A DNA stretch of 64,000 nt from Gemmatimonadaceae bacterium. Lineage in GTDB: Bacteria; Gemmatimonadota; Gemmatimonadetes; Gemmatimonadales; Gemmatimonadaceae. Positions 26,289-34,709 of this stretch are shown here, one piece after another. Position 1 is the first letter of the stretch, and every line of letters starts with the position of its first letter. The notes beneath the pieces are model-generated. The model was given only the letters and a program-made list of their open reading frames with translations. It was not told where the DNA came from and did no database searches. The stretch is taken from contig JAICJQ010000002.1 of NCBI GenBank assembly GCA_025928335.1, forward strand, positions 29,990 through 93,989. Reading direction: 5' to 3'. Position numbers and translations under genes: made by a program.

Positions 26289-26878
26289 TGGAAGCGCCCG
26301 GTGACAAGAAGGCGGAGCCGAGCCACGGGGTCGTCCCCGGCCGGTTAGGAAGCGAACGGATCTATACCGGCCGGGTGATCAACCTCGATCGAGACACTGT
26401 GCGGTTTCCTGACGGTTCGATTGGCGAGCTGGAGATGATTCGACATCCAGGCGCCAGCGCCATCGTCCCGTTCGTCAGTGAGCCGACGAGCGATGATCCG
26501 CAAATCCTGCTGATCAAGCAGTACCGGTACGCGGCCGAAGAGTTCTTGTACGAGATCCCGGCGGGCCGACTCGACCCGGGCGAAGCGCCGCTGGAGTGCG
26601 CGAAGCGCGAACTCAAAGAAGAGACGGGTTGCACCGCGCAAAACATGGAATTCCTGTTCGCCATGTTCACGACGCCTGGCTTCACGGACGAACAAATTCA
26701 CGTCTTTCTTGCCAGCGGCCTCGAGCGCGGAGAAGCCGCGCGTGAGGCGGACGAATTCATGACCGTCGAGACGGTGACCCTGTCCAACGCCCTCCGGTTT
26801 ATCCAAGAGGGACGCGTCAAGGACGGCAAGACCGCGCTGGCGATCCTTTTCGCCGCGGGATTCCGAGCCAGCCGCTAA
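26288..26878 (+). CDS. NUDIX hydrolase, ADP-ribose pyrophosphatase-like
   Basis: 196 residues. The Nudix box is complete: GRLDPGEAPLECAKRELKEE then TG (about 97-119), matching Gx5Ex7REUXEEXGU. The preceding IVPFV and IKQYRYAAEEFLYEIPAG and the following TTPGFTDEQIHVFLA are the substrate-side features of ADP-ribose/nucleoside-diphosphate-sugar pyrophosphatases (NudF/YqkG type). It would hydrolyse ADP-ribose to AMP and ribose-5-phosphate using Mg. Its start overlaps the M16 subunit stop by one base. Confidence 0.92.
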   Translation: MEAPGDKKAEPSHGVVPGRLGSERIYTGRVINLDRDTVRFPDGSIGELEMIRHPGASAIVPFVSEPTSDDPQILLIKQYRYAAEEFLYEIPAGRLDPGEAPLECAKRELKEETGCTAQNMEFLFAMFTTPGFTDEQIHVFLASGLERGEAAREADEFMTVETVTLSNALRFIQEGRVKDGKTALAILFAAGFRASR

Positions 26879-27192
26879 CCCTCTCCCCGGGAATCGAGGG
26901 AAACCACGGCAGCCCCCAGTGTGTCGAAAACGGGACAACGCTGGCGTGCTTTCTCTAGATATCGTCTGAAATTGAGGACAGCGAGCTGAACAACAGCATC
27001 CTGGTTGTGAGCGCCTAAATCATTTTCCAGCAAGGTCTTAACACCGTAGAAGCCACGGCGTCAAACGAGGCATAACGCCTGCCCTAAGAGTGTCGCGGGA
27101 GAAGGGGTGTTGGGCGGGCAGGACAGGCATATCGAATCCACTAGTACAGTGGATTCGTACCCTTTAGCAGTGCCGAGGGGGCACGGTCTATC
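26879..27192. other. Intergenic region before the ECF sigma gene
   Basis: Over 300 bases without a convincing gene. Apart from the inverted repeat at 27133-27157 I see no RNA gene, promoter consensus or mobile-element trace. Confidence 0.6.
27133..27157. promoter_or_regulatory. Inverted repeat upstream of the sigma factor gene
   Basis: CGAATCCACT and AGTGGATTCG, exact complements of 10 bp, flank AGTAC. It ends 36 bases before the sigma-factor ATG, where an operator or a leader hairpin would act. Confidence 0.5.
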
Positions 27193-27828
27193 ATGGCTGA
27201 GGTCGCAATCAAACGGGCGCCGCTGGCTGGCGCGACGGTACGGGAGCGGCTCCGCGCGCAGGATGACGCCACGGTGGTTGGTGCCTTCCTCGGAGGCGAG
27301 GAGCGCGCCTTTCAGGAGCTGGTGGAGCGGTATCAGACCCGATTGCTCAACTTCATTTACCGCACGATCGGCGATCGGGAAAAAGCCGAGGACCTGGTTC
27401 AGGAAGTCTTCATTCGCGTGTACCGGCACATTCACCGGTTCGACCGAACGAAGAAGTTTTCGACTTGGGTGTACACGATCGCGTCGAACCTTGCGAAGAA
27501 CGAGCTCCGCAATCGTTCCAGGAACCCCTTGGTGCTTTTCCAAACGATCAAGGGGAACTGGGAAGACGAGGATCGTCCTCTGCAGTTCGAGGACACGAGC
27601 GCTCGGCCGGACGACCTGTTTCGCAAGCGACATTTGCGCGCACTCGTGGAGGAGACGGTTGCAAAGCTTCCGGAACACCACCGTCAGGTGTTCGTGCTGC
27701 GCGAGCTCGAGGGGAAGTCGTATGAGGAGATCGCGGAGATCACCGATTGCAACTTGGGTACGGTGAAGTCGCGGTTGAACCGAGCGCGGAACGCCTTCGC
27801 ATCGATTATCGAGCCGAAGATCGACTAA
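27193..27828 (+). CDS. ECF-type RNA polymerase sigma factor
   Basis: 211 residues. Region 2 is clear (FQELVERYQTRLLNFIYRTI, EKAEDLVQEVFIRVYRHI, FSTWVYTIASNLAKNELR) as is region 4 (LPEHHRQVFVLRELEGKSYE then EIAEITDCNLGTVKSRLNRA), with the short linker of the extracytoplasmic-function class. It directs RNA polymerase to an envelope- or stress-type regulon. The following anti-sigma gene is the natural partner, but an intrinsic terminator lies between them. It is of the RpoE/SigW-like general type; the exact ECF group cannot be assigned by eye. Confidence 0.95.
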   Translation: MAEVAIKRAPLAGATVRERLRAQDDATVVGAFLGGEERAFQELVERYQTRLLNFIYRTIGDREKAEDLVQEVFIRVYRHIHRFDRTKKFSTWVYTIASNLAKNELRNRSRNPLVLFQTIKGNWEDEDRPLQFEDTSARPDDLFRKRHLRALVEETVAKLPEHHRQVFVLRELEGKSYEEIAEITDCNLGTVKSRLNRARNAFASIIEPKID

Positions 27829-27862
27829 CATCGGGTAGTGAGCCCAGCTGATCCATAGAAAC

Positions 27863-27896
27863 AAAAAGGGGTGGAACTCCGGTTCCACCCCTTTTT
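27863..27896. terminator. Strong bidirectional terminator between sigma and anti-sigma genes
   Basis: AAAAAGGGGTGGAAC (27863-27877) pairs perfectly with GTTCCACCCCTTTTT (27882-27896) over a TCCG tetraloop: 15 bp, with a T-run in both directions. It is 35 bases after the sigma stop and about 100 before the anti-sigma start. Confidence 0.9.
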
Positions 27897-27993
27897 GTAC
27901 GGTCTCGCCAGCCGGGCACGGACCTGGTATTCTGGAACTGCCCAGAAACCTTAGGGTACCGAAAGCAGCCCACCAGGCGTCACGAGTCTTCTG

Positions 27994-28527
27994 ATGGATT
28001 GTCGCGAGTTTAAAAACAAGCACGTCCCGTACGTCGACGATGTTCTACCCGCCATCGACATGGAGGCGATGCGTCGTCATTTGACGCGCTGTCCGAAATG
28101 TTCGCGGCAGGATACGGCAGTTCGCAGAAGTCTGATGCTGGTGCGAAGCCTGCCGACGATCGAGCCTTCGGCCGATTTCATGAACCGATTGAGCGTGCGT
28201 CTCGCCGAGATCGGACCGCCGTCGTATGCGGAGTTGTCGAGCGCCAAACCATTCCTGCCGTCGGTCCGCAGCTTCGTTGTGCTGGCCGCTGGGATCGGCG
28301 CCATCGCAGTGTTCTCGATCGAGGCCAGTCGCTATTTCAATACGACGGGGCCGCGCGAGGCCATGCCGGTTGCATCGGCGACGATCGACTCGACGCCGAC
28401 ATCGGCAACCAACGCGGCCATCGTGGCGAGCGTGCCGACGGGCATTCCGGTCTGGCCGGCGGTGCTGATGGTCGGCGAAGCGCCCCTGCGGTTCGCCAAC
28501 ATGGAATTCCACGAAGCGACGCGTTGA
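27994..28527 (+). CDS. Zinc-finger anti-sigma factor (ZAS type), membrane protein
   Basis: 177 residues. The N-terminal part MDCREFKNKHVPYVDDVLPA with MRRHLTRCPKCSRQ carries the Hx3Cx2C zinc motif (about 29-36) of anti-sigma domains that clamp ECF sigma factors. A single membrane helix follows (about 91-108, SFVVLAAGIGAIAVFSIEA), then a short Ser/Thr/Ala-rich periplasmic part of about 65 residues. It would hold the sigma factor at the membrane until an envelope signal. The upstream neighbour is that sigma factor, 165 bases away across a terminator, so this gene may have its own promoter. Confidence 0.88.
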   Translation: MDCREFKNKHVPYVDDVLPAIDMEAMRRHLTRCPKCSRQDTAVRRSLMLVRSLPTIEPSADFMNRLSVRLAEIGPPSYAELSSAKPFLPSVRSFVVLAAGIGAIAVFSIEASRYFNTTGPREAMPVASATIDSTPTSATNAAIVASVPTGIPVWPAVLMVGEAPLRFANMEFHEATR

Positions 28528-28550
28528 CGTGGTTGTAGATAGACCGGGAT

Positions 28551-28573
28551 AGTCGGCGAAAGCCGGCTTTTTT
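28551..28573 (+). terminator. Intrinsic terminator after the anti-sigma gene
   Basis: AGTCGGC pairs with GCCGGCT (one G-U) over a GAAA tetraloop and runs into six T residues, 24 bases after the stop codon. Confidence 0.85.
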
Positions 28574-28608
28574 GTGGCTTGGCGTGACGCGAACGTATAT
28601 TGACCGCC

Positions 28609-29676
28609 ATGCCCCCAGGCGTCGACACGAAGGCACTCCGCGCGGCCGTGAAGAGCGGCTCGTTCGCGCCGGCGTACTACTTGTACGGCGACGACGACTA
28701 CGTGAAGTCAGAAGAGCTCAAACGGGCGATCGACGCGGCGATCGACCCGGCGACCCGGGATTTCAACTTCGAGAATCTGCGCGGCGGCGACGTTGACGCT
28801 ACTTCACTCGGGTCGGTCCTGGCGACGCCTCCAATGATGGCCGAGCGCCGTGCGGTTGTGATTCGCGACGTCTCGGCGATGAAAAAGGAAGCCCGCGCGA
28901 CGCTGGACGCGTACTTGAATCGTCCGTCCTCCGATGTGCTGGTCATACTCGTGTCGCCGAGCGGCGTGAAGCCGGAGAAAGGCCTCATGACGAAAACGGT
29001 GCCGATCGAGTTCGCGCCGCTGAGTGGTGCGCGGATTCCGAAGTGGATCACGTACTACGTAGAGCACGATATCGGCGGAGGCGCGACGATCACGGAGGGT
29101 GCGGCCAAGCTGCTCCAGGAATCCGTGGGAACGGACCTGTCGCAATTGAAGATGGAGCTCGACAAACTCGGAGACTTCGCAGCGGGCGGGACGATCAACG
29201 AAGCCATGGTTTCGGCCGTGGTGGGCGTTCGGCCTGGCGAAACGCTCGGCGACTTCCTCAACGCGGTCGCTGACCGCGATGCGGCGCGAGCACTGTCGAT
29301 GCTCCGGAGCATTCTCGAACAGCCGAAAACGTCGGCGGTCACGATGCTCATGGCGCTCGGCGCGCAAACGATCGCCATCGGTTGGGCGCAGGCGGCACGC
29401 GAGCGAGGCACACACCCATCAAAACTGACGAGCGACTTGTTCGCGTTGCTCAAGGAATCCGGATCGGTGTACACCGGCCGGTCGTGGGGCGAGTTCGTGT
29501 CGTCATGCGTGCGCGCATCTGACAGGTGGAGCACCGACAACGTGGACGAGGCGCTCGAAGCGTTGCTCGAGGCGGAGTCGGCCCTTAAGGAAACGCGCTT
29601 GTCTTCGGACGAACAACTCTTAGCGAACGTGCTGCCTCGTGTGTGCGGCGCGGGGCTTCGACGGCGGGCCGCGTGA
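28609..29676 (+). CDS. holA: DNA polymerase III delta subunit
   Basis: 355 residues from ATG 28609 (a TTG lies nine bases upstream). The N-terminus APAYYLYGDDDYVKSEELKR and VLVILVSPSGVKPEKGL match HolA/YqeN proteins, and the middle and C-terminal helical domains contain LSQLKMELDKL and ALSMLRSILEQ, typical of the delta clamp-loader subunit. It opens the beta clamp during loading. Level of similarity within this family is low in general, so the call rests on the YLYGDDxY start, length and domain order. Followed after eight bases by the SPOR-domain gene. Confidence 0.88.
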   Translation: MPPGVDTKALRAAVKSGSFAPAYYLYGDDDYVKSEELKRAIDAAIDPATRDFNFENLRGGDVDATSLGSVLATPPMMAERRAVVIRDVSAMKKEARATLDAYLNRPSSDVLVILVSPSGVKPEKGLMTKTVPIEFAPLSGARIPKWITYYVEHDIGGGATITEGAAKLLQESVGTDLSQLKMELDKLGDFAAGGTINEAMVSAVVGVRPGETLGDFLNAVADRDAARALSMLRSILEQPKTSAVTMLMALGAQTIAIGWAQAARERGTHPSKLTSDLFALLKESGSVYTGRSWGEFVSSCVRASDRWSTDNVDEALEALLEAESALKETRLSSDEQLLANVLPRVCGAGLRRRAA

Positions 29677-29683
29677 TCTCCCG

Positions 29684-30589
29684 ATGAGAAGGCTTCTTTC
29701 GTCATTGTGTTTTTTGGTCGCCGCCACGAGAGCGACGGCGGCCGCGCAGTCGTCGCCGAGCGCAAGTGCGGATTCCGTGTTCGCACGCGCCCGACGACTC
29801 GTCGCCAGTGGAAATGGCGCGGCTGGGCGGTTGCTCGTGGACTCGGTCCTCGCGGCAACCGATCCGAATGCCCCGCAATACGCCGACGCGTTGTACTGGA
29901 GAGCGACGCTCTCGACCAACGGCGCCGACGCGGAGAAGGACTATCGGCGCATCGTCGTGGAGTATGGCGCGTCAATGCGGTCCGGGGATGCGCTGTTCCA
30001 ACTCGCGCAACTCGAGTCGGCCCGGGGCGATCGTGCGATCGCGGCCGACCATCTCGAGCGCTTTCTACTCGAGAATCCGGGACACCCGGAACGCATCCGG
30101 GCGAGCCTGACGCTCGTCCGTCTTCTCCTGGATCAGAACGATCTGCCGCGGGCGTGCACCAACCTCCGGCAGGCGCTCAAGGAAATCCCGGACTCCGCGG
30201 TCGAGACGCGGAATCAGCTGACGTACTACTCCTCGCGGTGTGTGGCGAACGACGCATCGCCGGGTGGCCGTGCGCCGGTTGGCGAAGCGGTGCAGAGGGA
30301 CAGCGCAACAACGGCGAAGCGCGATTCGTCGCCGACGCCCGCAGCGCCCGAGGCGAAGGCACGCTACACGCTTCAGGTCGCGGCATACTCGACTCGCGCG
30401 GACGCAACCGCGCTGGCGGCGCGGCTCAAGACTCGCGGAGTCGATGCGCGCGTCGTCGGGACGGCGAAGCCGTTCCGTGTCCGGGTTGGCCGCTACGCAA
30501 CGCGAGCGCAGGCCGCGGCGGAGCAGACGCGGCTCAAGGCGCGCAAGATCACCGTGACGATCGCCGACATCGGAGCCGACGACCGGTGA
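29684..30589 (+). CDS. Secreted TPR and SPOR-domain protein
   Basis: 301 residues from ATG 29684 with a signal peptide (MRRLLSSLCFLVAATRATAA, cleavage near AAAQS). A helical region (about 30-190) with TPR-like repeats (YADALYWRATLSTNGADAEK, GDALFQLAQLESARGDRAIA) precedes a Ala/Pro/Ser linker and a C-terminal SPOR domain (about 230-300): YTLQVAAYSTRADATALAAR and FRVRVGRYATRAQAAAEQTR. SPOR domains bind denuded peptidoglycan at division sites, so a periplasmic envelope role is likely. Its TGA overlaps the mutS GTG start in GTGA. Confidence 0.88.
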   Translation: MRRLLSSLCFLVAATRATAAAQSSPSASADSVFARARRLVASGNGAAGRLLVDSVLAATDPNAPQYADALYWRATLSTNGADAEKDYRRIVVEYGASMRSGDALFQLAQLESARGDRAIAADHLERFLLENPGHPERIRASLTLVRLLLDQNDLPRACTNLRQALKEIPDSAVETRNQLTYYSSRCVANDASPGGRAPVGEAVQRDSATTAKRDSSPTPAAPEAKARYTLQVAAYSTRADATALAARLKTRGVDARVVGTAKPFRVRVGRYATRAQAAAEQTRLKARKITVTIADIGADDR

Positions 30590-33213
30590 CGACCACGTCG
30601 CAAACGCCGTTGATGCAACAGTACCGGGAGATCAAGGGTCGACATCAGAATGCGATCCTGTTTTTCCGGATGGGTGAATTTTATGAGATGTTTTATGACG
30701 ACGCCGAGACGGCGTCGCGGGTGCTCGGCCTCACGCTGACGAGCCGAAACAACGGAGGCGCCGCCGACGTTCCGCTGGCCGGCGTGCCGGTGAAGGCGGC
30801 GCAGGATTATGTGCGGCGTCTCGTCCAGCACGGCTTTCGTGTGGCGATTTGCGAGCAGGTCGAGGACCCGCGCCTCGCCAAAGGCGTGGTACGCCGCGAA
30901 GTGATCGAGACGGTGACGCCCGGCGTCGCGTGGTCCGACGATCTCCTCGACGGTGCGCGGAACAACTTCATCGTCGCGCTCTGTCCTACGCCGACAGGTG
31001 ATCGCGTCGGCGTTGCGGCGGCCGATGTGTCGACGGGTGAGCTCCGATTGATGGATAGCGGTGCCGGCGAACTCGATCCGTTGATGGCGCGTCTCTCGCC
31101 GAGGGAGATTCTGCTCGCGCAGGGCTCGCGCGTGGCATTGCCCCCATCGCGGCACGCGGCATTGGTCACGGAGAGAGACGGGTGGGAGTTCGACGCTCCG
31201 ATGGCGCGCGAGGATCTCCAGCGACAGTTCAACGTGCTCTCGCTCGCCGGGCTTGGGGTCGAGGAGAGCGATTCTCATCTCGTGGGAGCGGCGGGGGCGC
31301 TGCTCCGCTATTTGCGCGAACTGCAGCCGAGCGGGCTGCCGCAGCTGACACGTCCGATCATCGAGCGCTCGGGCGGCGTGATGGCTCTTGACGAGATGAC
31401 GCGACGGAATCTCGAGCTGGTTGAATCGCTGCGCGGCGCAGGCGGCGGGAACGAAGGGACGCTTCTCTCCGTTCTCGACCGAACGCAAACGCCGATGGGA
31501 GCGAGGCTGCTTCGTCAGTGGATTCTCGCGCCGCTGACGGCGCGTGGAGCCATCGAATCCAGGCTGGACGCTGTCGCTGGATTGTTCGCCGACGGTATCG
31601 TGCGCGAGGCGTTGCGAGCGGCGATTGCTCGGGTCCGCGACGTCGAGCGACTCGCGGCCAAAGCGGCCTCGGGCCGGAGTACGCCGCGCGAACTCCGCGC
31701 GCTCGGAGATTCCTTGGCCGCGCTGCCGGCGGTTGGCGAGGCCCTGCGGGCCGGCGCCGGCGCGGGGCGACTGTCGGCCCTCAATGCGAACTGGGACGAG
31801 GCGCCGGAAACCGCGCGAGACATCTGTTCGACGCTCGTCGAGCGAGCGCCGGTGGCGATCGAAAGCGACGACCCCAGTATTCAACCAAATGTCGACGGCG
31901 AGCTCGACGAGTTGCGTGCCCTCCGCGATGGCGGGAAGGACGCGATCGCTCGCATTCAGGCGGAGGAACGAGAGCGTACGGGCATCGCCTCGCTCAAGGT
32001 CGGGTTCAACAAGGTGTTCGGGTATTACATCGAGATCTCAAAGTCGAACCTGCATCTCGTTCCCTCCGACTACCAACGCCGACAGACCATCTCCTCCGGC
32101 GAGCGATTCGTCACGCAAGCGCTGAAGGAGTATGAAGAACGGGTTTTGTCCGCGGCGGAACGAATTGAACAGCGCGAGCACGAGCTATTCGAGGCGCTCC
32201 GGATGCGAGTCGGTGCGGAAATCGGCCGGATGCAACGTATCGCACGCACGATCGCTGAGCTCGATGTGCTGAGCGCACTGGCCGACGTCGCGGCGCGCGA
32301 AGGGTATGCGCGTCCGGCGATTGCTGACGACTTCGCGCTCGACATCACGGCCGGGCGGCATCCGGTGGTGGAACGCATGATGCCGCGCGACAAGTTCATC
32401 CCGAACGATCTTCTGCTCGATGACGGCACTCGGGTGATCATCCTGACCGGGCCGAACATGGCGGGCAAGTCGACGGTGCTGCGACAGATCGGGCTCATAG
32501 TGCTGATGGCCCAAATCGGCAGCTTCGTGCCGGCGAGCGCCGCGCGGGTCGGGCTCGCGGATCGGATTTTCACGCGCGTCGGCGCGAGCGATAATCTCGT
32601 GCGCGGCCAGTCGACATTCATGGTCGAGATGAGCGAAACGAGCAGCATCTTGCACACGGCGACATCGCGGAGCCTTGTGCTCCTCGACGAGATTGGGCGG
32701 GGGACGGCGACGTACGACGGGGTGTCGATCGCATGGGCCGTCACCGAGCACCTGCACGAGCGGATTGGATGCAAGACCGTGTTCGCAACGCACTATCACG
32801 AACTGACGCAACTGGCGGACGAGCTGAGGGCGCTTCGCAACTTCAACGTCGCGGTTCGCGAAGCGGGCGATCAGATCGTGTTCCTTCATCGCTTGCAGCC
32901 GGGCCCGGCGGACCGGTCCTACGGAATCGAGGTAGGGCGTCTCGCCGGGCTGCCGCCTGCCGTCATCGACCGCGCTCGGCGAGTCCTGGCGTTGCTCGAG
33001 GGCGAACACCTGGCTGAGGGACTCAACGCCCCGCGGGACGCCGGAGTGGCCGGGCGGCCGGCAGTCGCGCCGGATCAACTCGGGCTTTTCGCTAGCGGGC
33101 CGCATCCACTGGTCGAGCGCGTGGCAGCGCTCGACGTCAATGCGATGACGCCGCTGCAGGCGATCGCCGAGCTGGCGAGTCTCGTGGAGGACGCGCGCAG
33201 TTCGCGATCGTGA
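30586..33213 (+). CDS. mutS: DNA mismatch repair protein MutS
   Basis: 875 residues from GTG 30586 (ATG 30613 is the alternative; the earlier start keeps the family-typical TPLMQQYREIK). The mismatch-reading motif is FRMGEFYEMF (Phe-x-Glu in EFYE, about residues 27-36). The ATPase has Walker A GPNMAGKST (about 622-630), the STFMVEMSET loop, Walker B LVLLDEIGRGTATYDG and the FATHYHELTQL switch. A C-terminal part with DQLGLF resembles the clamp-binding motif consensus. It detects mispairs with MutL. The upstream part of this open frame overlaps the SPOR gene and is not coding. Confidence 0.97.
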   Translation: MTTTSQTPLMQQYREIKGRHQNAILFFRMGEFYEMFYDDAETASRVLGLTLTSRNNGGAADVPLAGVPVKAAQDYVRRLVQHGFRVAICEQVEDPRLAKGVVRREVIETVTPGVAWSDDLLDGARNNFIVALCPTPTGDRVGVAAADVSTGELRLMDSGAGELDPLMARLSPREILLAQGSRVALPPSRHAALVTERDGWEFDAPMAREDLQRQFNVLSLAGLGVEESDSHLVGAAGALLRYLRELQPSGLPQLTRPIIERSGGVMALDEMTRRNLELVESLRGAGGGNEGTLLSVLDRTQTPMGARLLRQWILAPLTARGAIESRLDAVAGLFADGIVREALRAAIARVRDVERLAAKAASGRSTPRELRALGDSLAALPAVGEALRAGAGAGRLSALNANWDEAPETARDICSTLVERAPVAIESDDPSIQPNVDGELDELRALRDGGKDAIARIQAEERERTGIASLKVGFNKVFGYYIEISKSNLHLVPSDYQRRQTISSGERFVTQALKEYEERVLSAAERIEQREHELFEALRMRVGAEIGRMQRIARTIAELDVLSALADVAAREGYARPAIADDFALDITAGRHPVVERMMPRDKFIPNDLLLDDGTRVIILTGPNMAGKSTVLRQIGLIVLMAQIGSFVPASAARVGLADRIFTRVGASDNLVRGQSTFMVEMSETSSILHTATSRSLVLLDEIGRGTATYDGVSIAWAVTEHLHERIGCKTVFATHYHELTQLADELRALRNFNVAVREAGDQIVFLHRLQPGPADRSYGIEVGRLAGLPPAVIDRARRVLALLEGEHLAEGLNAPRDAGVAGRPAVAPDQLGLFASGPHPLVERVAALDVNAMTPLQAIAELASLVEDARSSRS

Positions 33214-33301
33214 TTGGTCGCATGGCGAACGTGGGTCGGATACATTTCGTCGTCGCCGCCATCAGCGAACACCGGAAGAAAGGAACAGCGCGCCGCCGGA
33301 C

Positions 33302-34699
33302 ATGCCGCCACACGCCAGACCCTACGACGACGTACTCGCGCTGATCGGCTGGACGCCGCTCATCCGTCTCAACCGCGTCACGCGCGGCATTCGCACGCCC
33401 GTGTATGTGAAGGCCGAATTCTTCAATCCGGGCGGTTCGATCAAGGATCGGATCGGAATGCCGATCATCGAGCAGGCGGAGCGTGAAGGCCGGCTCAAGC
33501 CGGGCGGCACGATCGTCGAGGGCACGAGCGGCAACACGGGCGTCGGACTCGCGATCGCGGCGGCGCTCAAGGGATACCGCTGCATTTTCACAATGCCGGA
33601 CAAGATGTCGCAGGAAAAGGTCCGACTCCTCAAGGCGTTCGGCGCGGAAGTGATCGTGACGCCGACAGCGGTACCGCCCGATCATCCGGACAATTACGTG
33701 ATGATGGCCAAGCGCATCGCGAAGGAGACACCAAACGCGATCCTGGCCGATCAGTTTTACAACGACGCGAACCCGCAGGCGCACTACGAGACGACGGGGC
33801 CGGAGATCTGGGAACAGACCGAAGGACGGGTAACGCATTTCGTGTACGCCGCGGGCACTGGCGGTACGATCACTGGTGTCGGCCGGTATTTGAAGGAGAA
33901 GAATCCCCAAATTCAGATCGTGGCCGGCGACCCGGTGGGATCGATTCTCGCCGAGATGTGGCGGACGAAGGGTGAGGGAAAGCCGGAGGGTGTTCCTTAT
34001 AAGGTCGAGGGCATCGGCCAGGACAAGATTCCGGGCACACTCGACATGGGGCTCATCGACGACTTCATGACGGTGAGTGACAAGGAGTCGTTCGCGATGG
34101 CGCGGCGGCTTACGAGAGAAGAAGGACTGTTCGTCGGCGGATCGAGCGGGCTGGTGGTGCACGTGGCGCTTCACGTGGCGCGCCGCATCGACGATCCGAA
34201 CGCGATGGTCGTCGTCCCGCTCCCGGATACGGGCGAGCGCTATCTATCCAAGGTGTACAACGACGAATGGATGCGCGAAAATCAGCTACTCGAGGCGGAT
34301 CGCACGACGCTCGCCTTCGTGCTTCAGGCGAAGGCCGGTCATGCCGAAAAGACGCCTGTCATCGTGAGCGTCCAGCCGGGTACAACCGTTCGCCAGGCGC
34401 TTCGCCTGATGTCGCTTCATGACGTATCGCAACTTCCCGTCATGGACGGCGCGAACTGCGTCGGATCAGTGAGCGATTGGTCACTCTCGGCGCGTAGCCT
34501 CGACAACACAAAGGTCCTCGACACCACGGTGAGCGAAGTGATGGATGCGCCATTCCCGGTTGTCGAGGTGGGCCAATCGGTGGATAGCGTCGCGAAGTTG
34601 CTGTCGAAGTCGAATCCTGCTGTGCTGGTTCGCGACAACGGGTTCGTCCAGGGAATCGTGACACGGTCGGATGTGCTGAGCTACCTCATGGCCCGCTGA
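33302..34699 (+). CDS. Cystathionine beta-synthase / cysteine synthase with CBS domain pair
   Basis: 465 residues. The PLP fold-type II domain (1-330) has the Schiff-base Lys48 in NPGGSIKDR, the substrate loop EGTSGNTG (about 74-81) and the phosphate-binding GTGGTITG (about 184-191). Two CBS modules follow (about 345-465: VIVSVQPGTTVRQALRLM, SQLPVMDG and VVEVGQSVDSVAKLLSK, GIVTRSDVLSYLM), as in human-type cystathionine beta-synthase, where they regulate activity by adenosyl ligands. It would condense serine (or O-acetylserine) with homocysteine or sulfide. ddl follows after ten bases. Confidence 0.92.
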   Translation: MPPHARPYDDVLALIGWTPLIRLNRVTRGIRTPVYVKAEFFNPGGSIKDRIGMPIIEQAEREGRLKPGGTIVEGTSGNTGVGLAIAAALKGYRCIFTMPDKMSQEKVRLLKAFGAEVIVTPTAVPPDHPDNYVMMAKRIAKETPNAILADQFYNDANPQAHYETTGPEIWEQTEGRVTHFVYAAGTGGTITGVGRYLKEKNPQIQIVAGDPVGSILAEMWRTKGEGKPEGVPYKVEGIGQDKIPGTLDMGLIDDFMTVSDKESFAMARRLTREEGLFVGGSSGLVVHVALHVARRIDDPNAMVVVPLPDTGERYLSKVYNDEWMRENQLLEADRTTLAFVLQAKAGHAEKTPVIVSVQPGTTVRQALRLMSLHDVSQLPVMDGANCVGSVSDWSLSARSLDNTKVLDTTVSEVMDAPFPVVEVGQSVDSVAKLLSKSNPAVLVRDNGFVQGIVTRSDVLSYLMAR

Positions 34700-34709
34700 C
34701 GACGAGGCG

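Noticed and set aside
29707..30585. Upstream 293-codon extension of the mutS frame
   Set aside because: It overlaps the SPOR-domain gene in another frame and has no MutS-like sequence; GTG 30586 gives the normal start.
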